A stretch of DNA of 40,421 nucleotides from CAYMLL01 sp964390645 (GTDB lineage: Bacteria > Planctomycetota > UBA8108): the NCBI GenBank assembly GCA_964390645.1, contig CAYMLL010000026.1, forward strand, positions 1 through 40,421, in the 5' to 3' direction. The notes under the pieces were generated by a model. The model had not been told where the DNA came from. It worked only from the letters and a program-made list of their open reading frames with translations, and did no database searches. The first letter of the stretch is position 1. The number at the start of each line of letters is the position of its first letter. The translations under genes and the position numbers were made by a program. This document shows, in pieces, positions 16,801 through 23,706 of the stretch.

Positions 16801-18192
16801 AACGCGGCCATCGATGCCGCCCACGTTCGGCCGGCCAGGTGTCGGATCCTCGAAGAAGCGCGTCACCGTTCCGCTGAGGCGGGCTTCGAGGGTCGGCAGG
16901 ACGAGGAAGCGCTCGCCGTCGGCGTCGGTGCTCATCGCCTGCACGGCGAGCACGTTCCGCCCGGCGGTGAGCGACTCGAGCGGCAGCTCGAACATCGCGA
17001 ACTCGCCGACCGCGGCGGAGTCGTCGCGACCCGTCGTGGCGGAGGAGTTCGATTCCGGCGATGCGGGCGCGTTGTCCCGCGCGATCTCCTCGCCGTTGAT
17101 CCACGCGACGAAGCCGTCGGTGTAGCGGATCCACAGCGTCAGCGCGGAGACGTCGGCGGGATCGTCGATGTCGAACCGGGAACGCAGGCACAGAGACGGG
17201 CTGATGCCGCGAAGCTCGTCCTCGACGTCGGTCTCGAACTTGCCGGTGAAGAGTCCCCTCGGCGCCGTCTCGTAGCCCAACCCGATCTCGCCGGGTCTCC
17301 AGCCGGTATCGTTGAAGTCCGCACTCGTCCAGCTCGCGGGCAGCGGCGCATCCGCGACGTTCCAGCGTGTGTCCGTGTCCTCGCCCAGGAGCGTGGTCGT
17401 GCCGGTGACGCCGTTCGCGACGCCGTACGACACATCCGGCAGCTGGCTCGGGTAGCGCGGAGAGAACGACGAGAGGATCGTGCTTCCGTCGGGAGCCACA
17501 AGACCGACGAACTCGCCGCTTCCCGAGAGGCTGAACGTGGTGTGGAACCTGCCGCTCTCGTCGACGTGGTCGCTCGTCGTCGCGTCGGACGCGAACACGA
17601 CGAGGAATCCCCCCGGCGGCAAGACCGTGTCGGCGCCGTCGTGGAAGCCCCACTTCGTGAGCTCGTTCCGATCGTCGGTCAGGAAGTGACCGCCGACGTC
17701 GACGGGCTCGGCCGACAGGTTGACGAGCTCGATCCAGTCCGACCGTTCGCCGTCGCCGTCGACGAGGCCGGTCGAGTTCCGTGCGAGGATCTCGCTGATA
17801 ACGACCGTCGTGCGCGTCGGAGCCGGGCAGGGCGGGAACTCGATGCAGCCGATCGCGTCGTCACTGGGGTCTTCGCCGCATCGCGGGAAGGGGGCAGGCG
17901 GCGGTCGGTCGCCCTGGAAGAGGTAGAGCAGGAGGTTGACGGGATCGGAGACGCTGAGCTCGCCGTCGTCGTCGACATCGATCGAGTCGAGACAGCCGGG
18001 CGTGGCGCCGGCGAGGAAGAGGAAGTCCAGCCCGACGATCGCGTCGGTGAGCGTGATCGAATCGTCGCTGTTGATGTCGCCACGCACGAAGTGAGCCTGC
18101 TGCGCGAGCAGCGGGCTCGCGCACGCGATCCAGACCCAGAGCGACAAGACGCCGCCAGGGAAACCGCCGTTAGAGAGCGAAAACTTGCCCAT
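13864..18192 (-). CDS. Secreted multidomain CotH-kinase protein with dockerin-like, lamin-tail and chitobiase-C modules
   Basis: 1442 residues. Signal peptide about 1-31 (ends ASPLLAQQ). Two dockerin/EF-hand-like repeats follow: RGDINSDDSITLTDAIVG and DVDDDGELSVSDPVN (about 35-95). Then come lamin-tail domain 1 (about 127-237), a galactose-binding-like module (about 274-444), a CHB_HEX_C-type module with YTTDGSTPTETSG (about 467-544), and a CotH kinase domain (about 592-870) with GVRIQGGAGRR, LYLNGMYWGIYNVGERP and GNTDWDGHNWVSIRKR. A second chitobiase-C module (YTTDGTDPRRPDG), a second galactose-binding-like module and a second lamin-tail domain end the protein. CotH domains can be atypical protein kinases; here the rest looks like a cell-surface or extracellular structural protein. 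GAGGAG precedes ATG 18192. It sits 108 bases behind the GH2 gene in the same direction. Confidence 0.9.
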   Translation of the reverse strand: MGKFSLSNGGFPGGVLSLWVWIACASPLLAQQAHFVRGDINSDDSITLTDAIVGLDFLFLAGATPGCLDSIDVDDDGELSVSDPVNLLLYLFQGDRPPPAPFPRCGEDPSDDAIGCIEFPPCPAPTRTTVVISEILARNSTGLVDGDGERSDWIELVNLSAEPVDVGGHFLTDDRNELTKWGFHDGADTVLPPGGFLVVFASDATTSDHVDESGRFHTTFSLSGSGEFVGLVAPDGSTILSSFSPRYPSQLPDVSYGVANGVTGTTTLLGEDTDTRWNVADAPLPASWTSADFNDTGWRPGEIGLGYETAPRGLFTGKFETDVEDELRGISPSLCLRSRFDIDDPADVSALTLWIRYTDGFVAWINGEEIARDNAPASPESNSSATTGRDDSAAVGEFAMFELPLESLTAGRNVLAVQAMSTDADGERFLVLPTLEARLSGTVTRFFEDPTPGRPNVGGIDGRVRDTEFSVDRGYHEDEFEVAITRETPNTTIRYTTDGSTPTETSGRVYDGPIPIDGVTVLRAAAFRDRRLPSDVDTHTYIFLEGPRGVLEQPDNPPGYPRTWEGFPADYGTDPEIANHPDYRDTIIDDLQSLPVISIVASPEDLFGARGIYTNAQRKGDAWERPGSVELFSTDGTEELQVACGVRIQGGAGRRPQFPKKAFRVVFRRRYGPTKLRHEIFAGQPYGDQATEEFDQLSLRAGFNNTFPHWYDEQAIHSQYVRDQWARDMQFEMGHRSTNGRYAHLYLNGMYWGIYNVGERPENDFGASHFGGSDEDYDVIKNGSARDGNPQAWNRLISLSGGPVETDAGYAAALELIDPENLIDYVLENHYFGNTDWDGHNWVSIRKRAPGEKFRCYVWDAEFAISLGTGSRAYNLNAILNMNRTGVQNNNAPTFVFHRLRRNPDFQLLLEDRIHRHFFHDGVLTPDNVTRLWNRRAAQVDRAIVAESLRWGDFRRDVSSPREPGAGFGLLTRNDQYLTHRTWILGTYFPQRTDIVLDQLRARGFWSDFTPPELSPQGGDVEAGAIVTLRTEVGETYYTTDGTDPRRPDGQVSPSAILAGESPGVTLTALDAPLRWRIPADGALGGTWTEPGFDDEGWNTGISGIGYERSSGFEPFIGTDVEAALYDVATSVYVRFPFELESIPELDELSLRMRYDDGFVAYLNGIEIARGNAPANPAFDSASSASHPDSRAIVFESFDVTEHVDLLRVGGNVLSVHGMNRSLGSSDFLIQPLLTTNREVVARIEIRRTTRVKARHLVAGEWSPLTEALFRVDSGLRVTELMYHPPSPTSPEIAAGFGNDDDFEFLELANVSDEQLLLNSHQLGGGVRFIFPGQAVLDPGERAVVVRNRAGFEERYGDGEKSGVVVLGEYDGQLANDGENIVILSPLGEIELSFTYDDTWHPTTDGGGHSLTVVDAAASPDRLDEASAWTPSAEPLGSPGAP

Positions 18193-18300
18193 CGGACTCC
18201 TCGAGGTGAGATGATCAGGGCTGCGGTCCACTTCGACCGGCCCCTTCCCCGACCTGTCATTCTACGCCGTCTCGTCCGGTGACGCGGCGAGAAACCCCGC

Positions 18301-21228
18301 TCAGTCGTCCGGCTCGCGCTCGACATCGACCAGACCGACGTCGATGTACTGCTCGCGGCCCCGTCCACGACCGAGGACCGCGATCACGTTGCGCCCCGGT
18401 CTCAGCGCGGCGCGAGCTTCGGGGAGCAGCTCGATCTCCTCGTGGTAGAGGCGCGGTCCCTCTCGCCGCGCCGCGGGGACTCCGTTGATCCAGACCTCGG
18501 CGTCGTCGTCGTGATGCAGGAGGAGACGGGGGCTCTGGAGGCCCTTCACCACCGCCTCGTCGAGCGTCAGCTCGCGACGCAGCCAGATCGAGCCGGTGTT
18601 CCATGTCGTGCGTACGATCCCCTGGCGCGCTCCGGCGCGACCGAATCCCGCCGCGCCGCGTCTCCAGTCGCCGTCGTCGAAGGCCGCGTCGGTCCACGCC
18701 TCGCCTGGATCGTCGGTCGTGAATCGCCATTCGACCTTCGTGCGGAGCGCGGTTGGCGTCAGGATGCGGTAGCGACCGAGGCCGTCGAACACGCCGCGGT
18801 TGGCCTGCCCGACGGCGCGCGTGTCGACCTTGATGACCTCGCGATCGAAGGTGACGAGCCCGTTGATCTCCCGTTCGACATCGGTGAGCTGAGTGAACAC
18901 CGCCGCGGCTACGCCGGGAGAGGCCTCCTGCCGGCGGATACCTCGCGCGAGGTCGACGTAGGTGCGCGTCAGCTCGTCGGCGGTTTTCGTCTCGGAGTAT
19001 CCCCACGCGCCGCCGGTCGCCCAGGTGTGGCCTTTCACGAGGAAGCTCGGCCCGCCGTACTCGCCGATGACCGCGACGCGATCGCCGTCGGGCTCGTTCC
19101 ATCCAGGCCCGGGATAGCAGTGGACGTCGACGACGTCGCCCTGGCCTCTGTCGTGCCAGCCGCTCGCCGTGACGACGAGGCGCGTCGGGTCGAGCGAGCG
19201 CACGAGCTCCGTGCGGGTCGCGTCGTCGTGCTGTCCCCACCCTTCGTTGAAGACGACCCACGCTACGATCGATGGGTGGTTGCGATGTGTCGCGACCAGC
19301 CGCCGCAGCTCGAGCTCGAACTGTTCGCGGGACGCGGGCGTCTTGTTGTTCGCGCTCGGCATGTCCTGCCAGACAAGGAGTCCGCGACGATCGCACCAGT
19401 GGTACCAGCGGGACGGCTCGACCTTGACGTGCTTGCGCGTCATGTTGAAGCCGAGGCGCCTGGTCAGATCGATATCGTGGCGCAGCGCCTCGTCGGTGGG
19501 GGCCGTGTAGATGCCGTCGGGCCAGTAGCCCTGATCGAGCGGTCCCATCTGGAAGAGCGGCTCACCGTTGAGGAAGAGGCGTGGCACACCGCTGCGATCT
19601 CGCCGCGCCTCGATCTTGCGCATACCGAAGTAGCTTCCGACGCGGTCCACGTTCTCGCCGCCCCGGCGCAGGCGGATCTCCAGGTCGTGCAGCGTCGGGC
19701 TGCGCGGCCACCAGCGGGCCGGGTCGCGCCGCGGCAGCGAGAGGCGGCGGCCGGCGGCGCCGACGACCCGTCCGATCTCCTGCCGGCGAAGGCCGTCGTT
19801 TCGCAGGGCGACGACCTCGACGCTGCATCCGCTGTCATCGCCGTCGGTGCTCACGGTCACGTCCACGCTGCCGGTGTCGACGTCCGGGACGATCGAGATG
19901 TCGGAGACGTAGACCTGCGGCACCGGCTCGATCCACACGGTCTGCCAGATTCCGGTGACCGGGGTGTACCAGATGCCGCCGGAGGCGAGCACCTGCTTGC
20001 CCCGTGGCTGGTCGCCGGCGTCACTCGGATCATCAACCTCTACGACGAGGACCTGCGAGCGACCGACGACGAGCTGGTCGGTGATGTCGAAGGAGAACGG
20101 GTCGTAGCCGCCGACATGTTCCCCGACGAGCTTGCCGTTGAGGATGACCCGGGCGCGATGGTCGACGGCGCCGAAATGGAGCAGGACGCGATGACCGCCC
20201 CACGTCGGTGGTATCTGGAACGTCCGCAGGTAGCGCAGCGAGGTGGCGCGTTTCATCACCCCGGAGAGTGGCGACTCGATCGGGAAGGGGACAAGGATGC
20301 GCTCGCGAATGTCGCGTCGATCCTCGCCGGTGTGCGAAGGATCGATGATCTTCAGGTCCCAGAGTCCGTTGAGATTCTGCCACTCGCGGCGACGGAGCTG
20401 TGGTCGTGGGTACTCCGGAAGCGTGGCCGCGGGATCGACCTTCGACGTCCAGCGCGTCGGCATGCCGCCGGGCGCCGGTTGCCACTCGCCGCGCGGAGTC
20501 TCGTCGAGGACCGTCGGCAGCTCGTCGGCTCCGGCGTTGAAGCTCGCGAGCACCTGCTCGTCGCTCAGGGATCGGTCGTGGATGCGGAACTCGCTGACGG
20601 CGCCCCGCAAGCAGGGGTCGGCGGGCCAGTTCGAGCGTCCGAGCCAGCAGCTCTTCGGTCGACCGAGCTCGCCGGGGTCCATCGCGACCGGTCCCTCTGC
20701 GACGCGTCGACCGTCGACGAAGAGACGTCCTCGATTCCCCTCCAGGGCGATGGCGACGTGCGGCGGCCTGCCGCTCGGGAGTGCCGCGCGGGAGCCCAGC
20801 ACGTCGGCGCGGCCCGCGACGCGTCGGTCGACGTTGATGTGCATCTCCAGATGACCGCTGCCGGCGCTGGGAGTGATCATGAACCAGCGCCGTCCCTTCT
20901 CTCGCCCGTCGGCGGGGTCTTTCATGCTCTCCCCGAAGTCGAAGAAGCGCTGCCATGGCGGTCCTCCGTCCCAGGTGAGCCAGCCCTCGAAGGTGCAGTT
21001 CATCAGCGTGCTGATGGTGAACCCGACGGGCAGCTCGACGTGCGCCCTCTTGCCGTCCAGCCGGACGGCGCCGTTCTCGACCCTGGCCCCCTCGAGCAGT
21101 CGGGCGTTCGCGCCGCCGATGACATCGCGGCACCTTGCGTCGTCGAAGCTCCAGCGGTGAACGACGTCCGCGTCGGCGGCCGCTGGCAGAGTGGCGAGGA
21201 GACAGAGCAGTCGGCTCCATTTCGGCAT
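18301..21228 (-). CDS. Secreted LamG-like plus glycoside hydrolase family 2 protein
   Basis: 975 residues. Signal peptide MPKWSRLLCLLATLPAAADA. A LamG/concanavalin-A-like domain spans about 22-230 (FEGWLTWDGGPPWQRFFDFG). The GH2 sugar-binding domain (about 285-430, NLNGLWDLKIIDPSHTGE) and an immunoglobulin-like domain follow. The TIM barrel (about 540-800) has FNEGWG with the acid/base Glu near residue 662, and IGEYGG with the nucleophile Glu near 722. The C-terminal 120 residues form another jelly-roll-like module. The enzyme should cleave beta-linked sugars (galactosidase, glucuronidase or mannosidase type); specificity is not readable. It starts 67 bases after the MTA phosphorylase stop with AGGGGA upstream, so it may be co-transcribed with it and with the CotH gene. 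Confidence 0.92.
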   Translation of the reverse strand: MPKWSRLLCLLATLPAAADADVVHRWSFDDARCRDVIGGANARLLEGARVENGAVRLDGKRAHVELPVGFTISTLMNCTFEGWLTWDGGPPWQRFFDFGESMKDPADGREKGRRWFMITPSAGSGHLEMHINVDRRVAGRADVLGSRAALPSGRPPHVAIALEGNRGRLFVDGRRVAEGPVAMDPGELGRPKSCWLGRSNWPADPCLRGAVSEFRIHDRSLSDEQVLASFNAGADELPTVLDETPRGEWQPAPGGMPTRWTSKVDPAATLPEYPRPQLRRREWQNLNGLWDLKIIDPSHTGEDRRDIRERILVPFPIESPLSGVMKRATSLRYLRTFQIPPTWGGHRVLLHFGAVDHRARVILNGKLVGEHVGGYDPFSFDITDQLVVGRSQVLVVEVDDPSDAGDQPRGKQVLASGGIWYTPVTGIWQTVWIEPVPQVYVSDISIVPDVDTGSVDVTVSTDGDDSGCSVEVVALRNDGLRRQEIGRVVGAAGRRLSLPRRDPARWWPRSPTLHDLEIRLRRGGENVDRVGSYFGMRKIEARRDRSGVPRLFLNGEPLFQMGPLDQGYWPDGIYTAPTDEALRHDIDLTRRLGFNMTRKHVKVEPSRWYHWCDRRGLLVWQDMPSANNKTPASREQFELELRRLVATHRNHPSIVAWVVFNEGWGQHDDATRTELVRSLDPTRLVVTASGWHDRGQGDVVDVHCYPGPGWNEPDGDRVAVIGEYGGPSFLVKGHTWATGGAWGYSETKTADELTRTYVDLARGIRRQEASPGVAAAVFTQLTDVEREINGLVTFDREVIKVDTRAVGQANRGVFDGLGRYRILTPTALRTKVEWRFTTDDPGEAWTDAAFDDGDWRRGAAGFGRAGARQGIVRTTWNTGSIWLRRELTLDEAVVKGLQSPRLLLHHDDDAEVWINGVPAARREGPRLYHEEIELLPEARAALRPGRNVIAVLGRGRGREQYIDVGLVDVEREPDD

Positions 21229-21295
21229 CGAGATCCCCTTTCCCGGCCGGGTTCACGCAGCGCGCGTCGGGGACGGCCGAGCCCCCGGAGCTGGT

Positions 21296-22177
21296 CTACT
21301 CGAAGTGGCGGCCCCAGAGGACACGCAGCCGTTCGACCTCGTCGACGTCGATCCTCGACCTGTCCGTCCAGATCGCCAGCCGCAGCGCGTCGTGGGCGAG
21401 TGACGGTCGAGACTCGAGCGCCGAGATGTCGCGGAGCGCCCGTCGGATCAGCTTCATCGAGTTGTCCGTCGCTCTCTGGAGATTGTCGATGATCTCCGCG
21501 AGGAGCGCCTGCCGATCCGTCGAGGGAGCGTGCGGACGCCAGCAGTCGTAGTCGGTCGGCAGCGCGACCTGTGCGTACGCGATCTCGGCCTCGCGAGCGA
21601 GCCGAGCCTCGGGCATCACGGTCATGCCGATCAGGTCGCCACCCCACGTCCGGTGCATCGCGGACTCCGCCTTCGTCGAGAACGCCGGCCCCTCCATGCA
21701 TACGAGCACGCCTCCGTCGTGAACGCGCACGTCCTCGAGGTCGGTGGACGCGGCCAGCAGCCACTCGCGCATGACGTTGCAGAAGGGTTCGGAGAGCTCG
21801 ACGTGAACCACGGCGTTCTCGTAGAACGTGCCGGGCCGATTGAAGGTCTTGTCGATCACCTGGTCGGTGATGACGAGGTCGCCGGGCGCGATCTCCTCTC
21901 GCAGCGACCCCGACGCCGCGCTCGCGACGATGTGTGTCACGCCGAGTGACTTGAGCGCGAAGATGTTGGCCCGATAGGGAACCTTCGACGGGCTGAGCAC
22001 GTGCCCTTCTCCGTGGCGCTGGAGGATGGCGACATCGACGCCCTCCCAGGTCGTCGTGGTGATCGCGCTGCTCGGTGCGCCGAACGGCGTCTGGGGCCTT
22101 ACGCGCTGACCCTCCTCGCCGCCGAGCGTTGCGCCCAGCCCGGAGCCGCCGATCAAGCCGATCTTGACGTTCGCCAT
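21296..22177 (-). CDS. mtnP: S-methyl-5'-thioadenosine phosphorylase
   Basis: 293 residues. Splits methylthioadenosine to adenine and methylthioribose-1-phosphate in methionine salvage. The phosphate-binding GGSGLG is at the N-terminus. ASAASGSLREEIAPGDLVI, DKTFNRPGTFY, CMEGPAFSTKAES and GMTVMPEARLAREAEI match the MTAP branch; TDYDCW marks MTAP rather than purine nucleoside phosphorylase. AGAGGAA lies before ATG 22177. It is divergent from the selenoprotein gene across 96 bases that contain a 7-bp inverted repeat (GTCCGCC 22205-22211 / GGCGGAC 22243-22249). Confidence 0.95.
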   Translation of the reverse strand: MANVKIGLIGGSGLGATLGGEEGQRVRPQTPFGAPSSAITTTTWEGVDVAILQRHGEGHVLSPSKVPYRANIFALKSLGVTHIVASAASGSLREEIAPGDLVITDQVIDKTFNRPGTFYENAVVHVELSEPFCNVMREWLLAASTDLEDVRVHDGGVLVCMEGPAFSTKAESAMHRTWGGDLIGMTVMPEARLAREAEIAYAQVALPTDYDCWRPHAPSTDRQALLAEIIDNLQRATDNSMKLIRRALRDISALESRPSLAHDALRLAIWTDRSRIDVDEVERLRVLWGRHFE

Positions 22178-22273
22178 GAACCCGGTTCCTCTGGTTGCTG
22201 CGGTGTCCGCCAGAGGCTATCCCGAAGGGGACTGCCTGGCAAGGCGGACGGAGATCTCTCGAGGAGATGCTGG

Positions 22274-23599
22274 ATGACCAGAATGACGATTTGCGCGCTG
22301 CTGGCGGGAGTTCTCGTGAACGGTGCGACGTTTGCCGCGGAGGATCGCGACGCCGTGGTGCGTCGCGATCGCAAGGAGCTCGAGGAGTCCGACATCTGGG
22401 TGTACAACGACCTGGAGTCCGGGCTCGAGCGCGCCAGGAAGACGGGGCAGCCGCTCGCCGTCGTCTTCAGGTGAGTGTTGTGACACGCCTGCAAGGGCAT
22501 CGACGCGCAGGTTGCGCGTCCCGACGACAAGGAGCTCATAGCTCTTCTCGAGAAGTTCGTCTGCGTGCGCGTCGTACAGGGCAACGCGATCGATCTCTCG
22601 CTCTTTGACTTCGACCTCGATCTGACCTTCGCCGTGTTCTTCCTCAACGCAGACAAGACGGTCTACGGCCGTTACGGAACGCGTTCGAGCCAGAAGGATG
22701 CGCAGAGCGATATTTCGCTCCCGGGGTTCAAGAAGGCGCTCGCGGGCGCGCTCGATCTTCACGCGGCCTTTCCGAAGGTCCGCGCGTCGCTGCGGGCGAA
22801 GACGCCGCCGCCGCCGCGGTACTCGCGTCCGGAGCTCTATCCGTCGCTGCGCAGGTTCAAGCCGGAGCTCGATTACAAGGGCCGGGTCGCGAAGAGCTGC
22901 ATGCACTGTCACATGATCGGCGTCGCCCGGCGCGAGACCTGGAGGGATTCCGGCAAGCCGCTGCCCGACAGGGTCCTGTACCCGTGGCCGAATCCGAGCG
23001 TCATCGGACTCGGGATGGACCCGCGCGAGATGGCGACGGTGACGTCGGTCTCGCCGTCCTCGCCGGCCTCACGCGCCGGCCTGCGAGCGGGTGACGAGCT
23101 CCTCTCGCTCGGCGGTCAGCCGTTGCTGTCGACAGCCGACATCCAGTGGGTTCTCCACCGCAGCGACGACGTCGCGAGCATCCCCGCCAGGATCCGCCGG
23201 GGCGGCGAATCCCGCTCCGTGACACTCGAGCTGGAGAGGGGCTGGCGCCGCGGCGACGATATCTCGTGGCGTACGACGAGCTGGGACTTGCGGCGTATGG
23301 TCACCGGGGGCATGCGGCTCGCAGAGCTCTCCGACGCGGGGCGCCGTGAACGCGGCGTGGCCGCGAGGAAGCTCGCACTGCTCGTCGAGCACGTCGGTCA
23401 GTACGGCGAGCATCGCACGGCGAAGAACGTCGGCTTCAGGAAGGGTGACGTCATCGTCGAGTGGGCTGGTCGCTCGGACCGTATGCGCGAGACCGAGATC
23501 TTCGCGATCGGCATGAAGGAGCGCCTTCCGGGGGAGAAGGTGGCGGTGACGGTCCTGCGGCGCGGCAAGCGCATCGATATGAAGCTGCCGATGCGCTGA
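22274..23599 (+). CDS. Probable selenoprotein: thioredoxin-like UxxUxxC domain, CxxCH motif and PDZ domains, with two in-frame UGA codons
   Basis: Read through two TGA codons (22472-22474 and 22481-22483) this is one 441-residue frame. It has a signal peptide (MTRMTICALLAGVLVNGATF), then a thioredoxin-like domain (about 35-165) with the motif U67-V-L-U70-H-A-C73, where Cys residues are expected. SCMHCHM gives a heme-type C209-x2-C212-H213. A PDZ domain with SPASRAGLRAGDELLSLGG (about 255-320) and a second PDZ-like half with GFRKGDVIVEWAG and LPGEKVAVTVLRRGKR (to the end) complete it. GAGGAG lies 7 bases before ATG 22274. No TAA, TAG or frameshift occurs, and homology-like sequence continues on both sides of the UGAs. 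A hairpin at 22502-22520 fits a bacterial SECIS. Thioredoxin/PDZ (seleno)proteins are, as I recall, known in planctomycetes; a double-Sec motif would be less usual. The alternative is a Cys gene with two mutations, or a pseudogene. Likely periplasmic redox role. Confidence 0.8.
22502..22520 (+). promoter_or_regulatory. Putative bacterial SECIS hairpin
   Basis: GACGCGC (22502-22508) and GCGCGTC (22514-22520) form a perfect 7-bp stem with the 5-nt loop AGGTT. The stem begins 18 bases after the second UGA and 27 after the first. Bacterial SECIS elements lie within the coding region just behind the UGA and carry G and U in a small apical loop; the Escherichia coli fdhF element also has GGU in its loop. 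The segment stays in frame, encoding IDAQVARP. Confidence 0.6.
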
Positions 23600-23646
23600 G
23601 CCGGCGTCACCGCCCGGGTCGCGGGGAGCGAGATCTCGTCGTCCGG

Positions 23647-23693
23647 GTCGTCCGCGTGCTTCCGGTCGTCCGCGTGCTTCCGGTCGTCCGCGT
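23647..23693. repeat. 18-bp tandem repeat between convergent genes
   Basis: Two full copies of GTCGTCCGCGTGCTTCCG (23647-23664, 23665-23682) and an 11-base partial third copy. They lie between the stops of the selenoprotein and amidohydrolase genes. No stem-loop with a T-run was seen. Confidence 0.9.
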
Positions 23694-23706
23694 CCGTCCG
23701 CTCCGC

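Noticed and set aside
13837..18282. 1481-residue open frame on the plus strand opposite the CotH gene
   Set aside because: It is an antisense shadow in high-GC DNA: Arg/Asp/Val-rich, no recognisable domain, while the minus strand encodes well-known modules.
18442..21492. 1016-residue open frame on the plus strand
   Set aside because: Antisense to the GH2 gene, which has complete catalytic motifs.
22472..22483. The two TGA codons as evidence of a pseudogene
   Set aside because: The frame is intact on both sides, only UGA (no UAA or UAG) occurs, the positions match a redox Cys motif and a hairpin follows. Pseudogene remains possible but is the weaker explanation.
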